DNA of 64,000 bases from Closterium sp. Naga37s-1 (taxonomy: Eukaryota; Streptophyta; Zygnematophyceae; Desmidiales; Closteriaceae). The position numbers were made by a program, and so were the translations under genes. How positions within the stretch are numbered: the stretch's first letter is position 1; each line of letters begins with the position of its first letter. The stretch spans positions 1,798,001 to 1,862,000 of the forward strand of contig CANJKZ010000772.1 of assembly GCA_947471745.1 (NCBI GenBank), written 5' to 3'. Below the pieces are notes generated by a model. That model saw nothing but the letters and a program-made list of their open reading frames with translations, was not told the origin of the DNA and did not search any database. Positions 59,801 through 64,000 of this stretch are shown here, piece by piece.

Positions 59801-61535
59801 AGACAAGGACTACGTGGTGGAAGCAGACGCTAGTGACCAGGATCACAGACGCGGTTTACAACCCATGGCCTACCTCAGTAAGAAGTTATACGGAGAAGAA
59901 CTGAACTACCCCATCCATTACAAGGAAGCCTTAGCGATAGTCATAGCCTTCAAGGCGTGGAGGTGTTACCTAGAGGGAGCCAAGACTACAGTCTATACTG
60001 ACCACTTCAGTCTCAAATACTTGAAGTCGCAGCCGACGCTCTCATGACGATAGGTGCAGTGGGTGGACCTCCTGGAAACTTACTTCCACTACAGCATCGT
60101 CTACAAGCCCGAGCTACACAACAAAGCAGCCGCTCTGAGCCGCCCTGGACATGTAGCAGGCATCCATCTCGACGGGATGAACCCTCTATTCCAACATTCA
60201 TACTCCGTAGATACAGAGATTTCAACGGCAAGGAAACAGAAGCTGTTACAGCGGGAGAAAGACTTGGCAGTATGGAAGGGCACAAGAAGGATTTGTTTAC
60301 CATACTATGCCCCACTACAGCAGATCCTATTAGACGAGTTTCACGAGGTACCATACGCGGGACATTTCGGGAGCAACAAGACGTTAGCAGGGATAGCGAA
60401 GTATTACTACTGGCCCGAGATGGCAGCAGACGTGCAGCAGTTTGTCACCTCATGCGACACATGCCAACGGATGAAGAGTAGCAAGCAGAAAAAAGCAGGG
60501 TTACTTTAGCCTCTACCCATACCGGAGCAGCCATGGCAGGTCATTAGCCTCGACTTCATCACGGGACTTCATTCGACCTCCCGAGGGCATGACGCTATAT
60601 TCGTGGTGATCGACAAGTTCTCCAAAATGGGTCACTTCATCCTGACCAACGCCACGGCTACAACTGAAGCAACTCCTCGCCTCTTCTCCGACCGCATCAT
60701 CACTACCCACGGCATCTCCACTATACTCATCTCAGACAAAGACCCCAAATTCACGAGTAAGTTCTTGAAGGAGCTCATGGGACTCTTGGGGACAAAGCTT
60801 GCAATGTCTTCAGCATACCACCCCCAGACTGACGGACAGACAGAGCGACTCAATCAGGTGGTTGAACAGTTACTACACACAGCTTGCAAAGACGACGTCA
60901 GCCACTGGGATCAACACTTACCGACCCTAGAGTTCGCTCACAACAACGCGTCACATGCGGCCACAGGGAAATCTCCTTTCTTCCTGTGCTACGGACGGGA
61001 ACCACTTACACCACAGCAGCCAACCATTCCGGCACACGTCCAAGCTGCACATGACTTCGTCACCACCATGCAGCAGCTATGGGAGAAGACTCAGCGACGT
61101 CTCACCACAATGCAGAACTCCCAGAAGCACTATGCCGATCGCCAGCGACGTGTTCACTCAGTAGCAGTCCGAGATCAGGTGCTTCTCGACACGCGCAACT
61201 TGAACCTGTCTCACCTACCATTCAAGCTCTGGCCTCGCTTCTGTGGTCCTTTTCACATTGAGACACAAGTGACACCAGTAACATTCCTCTTAGGCTTACC
61301 TACTTTGTGGAAGCTTCACAATGCTTTCCATGTTCAGCTACTGAAGCTCTACAAGGACCCCAGGCAACAGTTCCAGGGACGGCCGCTACCGCCACCACCA
61401 CCTGTTCTCATACAGGATGAACCCGAGTACGAAGTGGAGCGCGTTCTCACTCATTGGCGACGCGGCGGCAAGACCCTCGAGTTCCTGATACGCTGGAAGG
61501 GTTATGTCCCCACAGAGGGGAGTTGGGTTGCATAA
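56840..61535 (+). pseudogene. gag-pol region of chromovirus K (broken)
   Basis: Gag (from about 56840) has a Ty3-type gag domain (FVATLEIYFEAICR; WTQFRSNLIKRFE) and a CCHC knuckle (CEFCGAAGHQILLC, about 57555). Protease shows VDSGASHSVCD near 58380. RT shows [23 protein letters not shown] and the palm region near 59370, then RNase H. Integrase has a zinc region (about 60330-60470) and a core with PQTDGQTERLNQ. The end is a chromodomain (YEVERVLTHWRRGGK then FLIRWKGYVPTEGSW, about 61420-61535). It is a fossil with about half a dozen breaks. Confidence 0.87.
61420..61535 (+). other. Chromodomain of K
   Basis: YEVERVLTHWRRGGK followed by LEFLIRWKGYVPTEGSW. In chromoviruses this domain is known to bias integration toward methylated-histone chromatin. 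Confidence 0.85.
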
Positions 61536-61575
61536 GCTGATATGGGCAACGCACGCCGTGCTCTCAAGGACTATC

Positions 61576-61706
61576 TGTCAAACTTATATATACCTTACAT
61601 TCTGTAGGCTGTAGTGGGGTGGCCCATAAGGGGTACAACCCAATTAGGGTTAGTACTTGTACCCAACTCTTTGCTAGTTCATCCATTCTCGTTCATTATT
61701 CTGACA
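61576..61706 (+). repeat. 5' LTR of element L
   Basis: 131 bp, from TGTCAAACTTATATATAC to TTATTCTGACA. Confidence 0.92.
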
Positions 61707-61749
61707 TGGTTTCAGAGCAGGTCCTCCGCTAGGACCGTTTTTTCTTCCT

Positions 61750-62640
61750 AGGCCCACCACAGCGCTACCCCGCTAGCAGCCCTCTGCAGCCCTCGTCCTG
61801 CCCCTCCTTCAGGTCGCGACCCGTAGGCCCCTAGGCCCCGGCCCGTCGCCACCCATAGCCCGGCCCGTTGCCCCTAGGCCCGTCGCCCCTTGGCGTCGCC
61901 CGTCGCCCCTAGCATGGCCACCCGCCGCCCCTAGCACGGCCCCCTTGACGCACGTCGCCCCTAGCACGGCCCCGCGCCCCCCCGTCGCCCGTCGCCCCTA
62001 GCACAGCCCCGCGGGCCCCCCGTCGCCCACGACCCGTCACCCCGTGGCCCCTCGTCACCCTAGGCCCCCGGCCCCTCGGCCCCCGGCCCCTTTGCTCCTG
62101 GCCCCGCGGCCCCGTCGCCCTAGGCCCACAGCCCCTCGGCCCCCCGTCGCCCGTCGCCCGTAGCGACCCCTGTCGCCCGTCGCGATCCGTCGCCCCGACC
62201 TGTCGCCATAGGCCCGTCGCCCCTAGCCTAGGCCCAGGAACCGCGGCCCGTCGCTCGACGCCCTTAGCCTAGGCCCAGGCCCCGCGGCCCGTCGCCCCGT
62301 CGCCCCTAGCCTAGGCCCCGCGGCCCCCCGTCGCCCACGAACTGTCGCCCCGCGGCCCCCGTCACCCTAGGCCCCCGGCCCCTCGGCCCCTGTCCCCCTT
62401 TGCTCCTGGCCCCGCGGCCCCGTCGCCCTAGGCCCCCCGGCCCCTCCGCCCCCTTTGCTCCTGGCCCCGCGGCCCCGTCGCCCTAGGCCCCCGGCCCCTC
62501 GGCCCCTTTGCTCCTGGCCCCGCGGCCCCGTCGCCCGAGCCCCCCCGGCCCCTCGGCCCCTTTGCTCCTGGCCCCGCGGCCCCCGGCCCCTCGGCCCCTT
62601 TGCTCCTGGCCCCGCGGCCCCTTCCCCCTAGGCCCGGCCC
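61750..62640 (+). repeat. GC-rich repeat leader of L
   Basis: Degenerate units of CCCGTCGCCCCTAG, CCCCTCGGCCCC and TTTGCTCCTGGCCCCGCGG, the last forming a clear array at about 62390-62625. CTGCTACTACTA-type triplets follow up to the gag ATG at 62764. Confidence 0.85.
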
Positions 62641-62763
62641 CTCGGCCACTCTGCTGCTACTACTACTGTTACTGCTGCTACTGCTGCTCCTACTACGACT
62701 ATTGCTACTGCTGCTACTGCTGCTGCTACTGCTGCTACTGCTGCTCCTGCGTGCTGCGCCACT

Positions 62764-64000
62764 ATGGCTTCACTTCAAGTTCTCGCGTTCGATCATGAGG
62801 GCAGACCGGTTCAGTTTGACACATGGCTCGACGACCTGCAGCTGTACCTACTGAGCGATTCTAAGGACAGTGTGTCACTGTTTGACCTCACGCCAGGTGC
62901 CGCTACCGCCCCTCCCGCCACAGCTGACACTGCGACTCGCTCACAGTGGCTTACGCGCGACGCTGCTGCCCGCTAAGCCATTCGCAACCACCTGCCGTTA
63001 GCCGAATGCACTCACTTCGACGCTGTTGTCACTCGCTACTCTTCGCTTGCCACTGCTGCGCTAGGCCGACTGCAACTGCCCTACCTGTTCCCCGAGCTGT
63101 CAGCTTTTGCCACAGTAGAGGACCCGGTTTCCCACCTGCGCACTAGCGACACTCGCTACCGCGCTACCGTCCATGCTCGTGGCACTCCGCGCCCGCCCTT
63201 CTTTGAGGGGTGCTCCCCCTCCCCCCTTGCCCCCTCCTACGCCTCTGCTGCTGCTGCACACGTCTCTGTTGCTGAGGACGTCGGGGCTGTTTCTGCTAGT
63301 GCGAAGCGCCGCAGCAGCAAGGGCAAGGGTGGCAGGGGTGGTGGAGGTGGTAGCGGTGGTGGGGGAGGTGGCAGCGGGGGTGGTGGTGGGGCAGCAGTGG
63401 TGGTGGTGGAGGCAGTGGAGGTGGTGGCGGCGGTGGGACTTGTGGCGGGAGTGGGGGCTCTGGTGGCGGCGGTGAAGGCAGCGGTGGGAGTGGCGGCAGT
63501 GGAGGCGGTGGGACTGGTGGCGGTAGGACTGGAACTCGGCGTGGAGGCCCTGGTGGTGGCCAGCGGCACCAGCAGCAGCGTCAGAGCGAGACCCTGTCGC
63601 CCCAGCAGCTCCGTGAGTGGTTGTTTCAGCGTGGGATGTCTGGGGGTAGTGATAGCTGCGCGTATGTCATTCACATGGGTGTCCGTGCTAGTCAGACATG
63701 CGGGAAGCTTCACACTCAACACCGCTGCTTCTCCCGCCTCGACGACACCTGGCGTGCTGAGTTTGGTGACGACGTCGAGCGCCCTCACTGGGCAGATTTG
63801 CTTAGGTCTGGAGTTGCTATCTTTGACCTAGACTATGATGCTATTCTTTCTGCTATGTATGCTTTGTCTGCTAGTGCTGAGGGTGACTGTTACCGGTGTG
63901 TGCCATGTGACCCATGTATAGCGGCTGCTGCTCTAGGTGCTAGTGAGTCTCGTACTCTCCCTGGTACTGCGCCTGCTGAGGCCTTGCACACCTTCACGTT
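62764..64000 (+). pseudogene. gag region of element L (partial, broken)
   Basis: It begins MASLQVLAFDHEGRPVQF, homologous to the A and C gag start. A Gly-rich tract (about 63330-63530) precedes a C-x13-C-x3-H-x4-C motif (SCAYVIH to HTQHRC, about 63655-63730). The start of the protease region is reached at the window edge. It is a fossil with several breaks. Confidence 0.85.

Larger units (their letters stand above)
51260..61575 (+). mobile_element. Element K: Ty3/gypsy chromovirus, broken, interrupted by J and L
   Basis: The 5' LTR (51260-51506 and 56443-56534, split by J) is followed by a TGGTAATCAGAGC primer site, gag, protease, RT, RNase H, integrase and a C-terminal chromodomain. RT before integrase is the Ty3/gypsy order and the chromodomain defines chromoviruses. 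The body is cut at 61576 by element L; its 3' LTR should lie beyond the window. The left LTR edge is inferred. It is a fossil with about half a dozen breaks. Confidence 0.87.
61576..64000 (+). mobile_element. Element L: Ty1/copia, short-LTR family, divergent, runs off window
   Basis: A 131-bp LTR is followed by primer site TGGTTTCAGAGC, a long GC-rich leader and gag. L inserted into K just after the chromodomain; the base-pair duplication cannot be checked because the right end lies outside. Its gag is clearly diverged from A, C and G yet keeps the same layout. It looks broken, with several breaks in the visible part. Confidence 0.87.

Overview
The window is almost entirely a nest of LTR retrotransposons, with one stretch of probable host sequence (about 36.3-43.4 kb). 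Three things point to the green plant lineage, most likely a streptophyte alga. Several elements have primer-binding sites resembling the plant initiator-Met type (TGGTATCAGAGC and variants). The elements are Ty1/copia plus a chromodomain-bearing Ty3/gypsy chromovirus. The one host gene I can interpret carries what reads as a SAWADEE-like domain, a plant chromatin-reader fold. Genus level is a guess; a GC-rich zygnematophyte or charophyte genome would fit. I see no rRNA or tRNA gene, CRISPR array or bacterial-type operon.

Layout. 1-7029: copia A, a short-LTR family (LTRs of about 120-145 bp), its 5' LTR clipped by the window edge. 7030-7962: minus-strand copia B of the same family, cut into by A. 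8238-22889: copia D, a long-LTR family. Its 5' LTR was hit twice: by a 544-bp solo LTR (8252-8795, TSD ATGCT) and by a complete short-LTR element C (8951-17141, TSD GTGAC). C itself contains a 1018-bp solo LTR (13845-14862, TSD GTCTC). 22890-36286: copia E, a third lineage, split by F (24991-31473, TSD GGTCT). F looks whole: 819-bp LTRs that are nearly identical and one unbroken gag-pol frame of 1589 codons.

36287-43434 is the host interval. A minus-strand gene (about 36787-41282) has exon-like segments that give a SAWADEE-like domain followed by very long Ala and Gly homopolymers and an acidic tail. The rest is non-coding as far as I can see and includes a 29-bp tandem repeat.

43435-49738: copia G (short-LTR family), losing its 3' end where it meets H, a partial D-family copy (49739-51255). 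51260-61575: Ty3/gypsy chromovirus K. Its 5' LTR is interrupted by composite element J (51507-56437, TSD TACCT), and its body is cut at 61576 by copia L (short-LTR family), which runs off the right edge.

Apart from F the elements are broken fossils. TSDs and LTR divergence give a consistent order: D before C before the solo LTR inside C; E before F; K before J. I did not find a convincing new biological system. The most unusual signals are the candidate SAWADEE host gene, a widely spaced Cys-His motif conserved in the short-LTR gag proteins, the composite J with two LTR types inside one TSD, and the apparently young element F.
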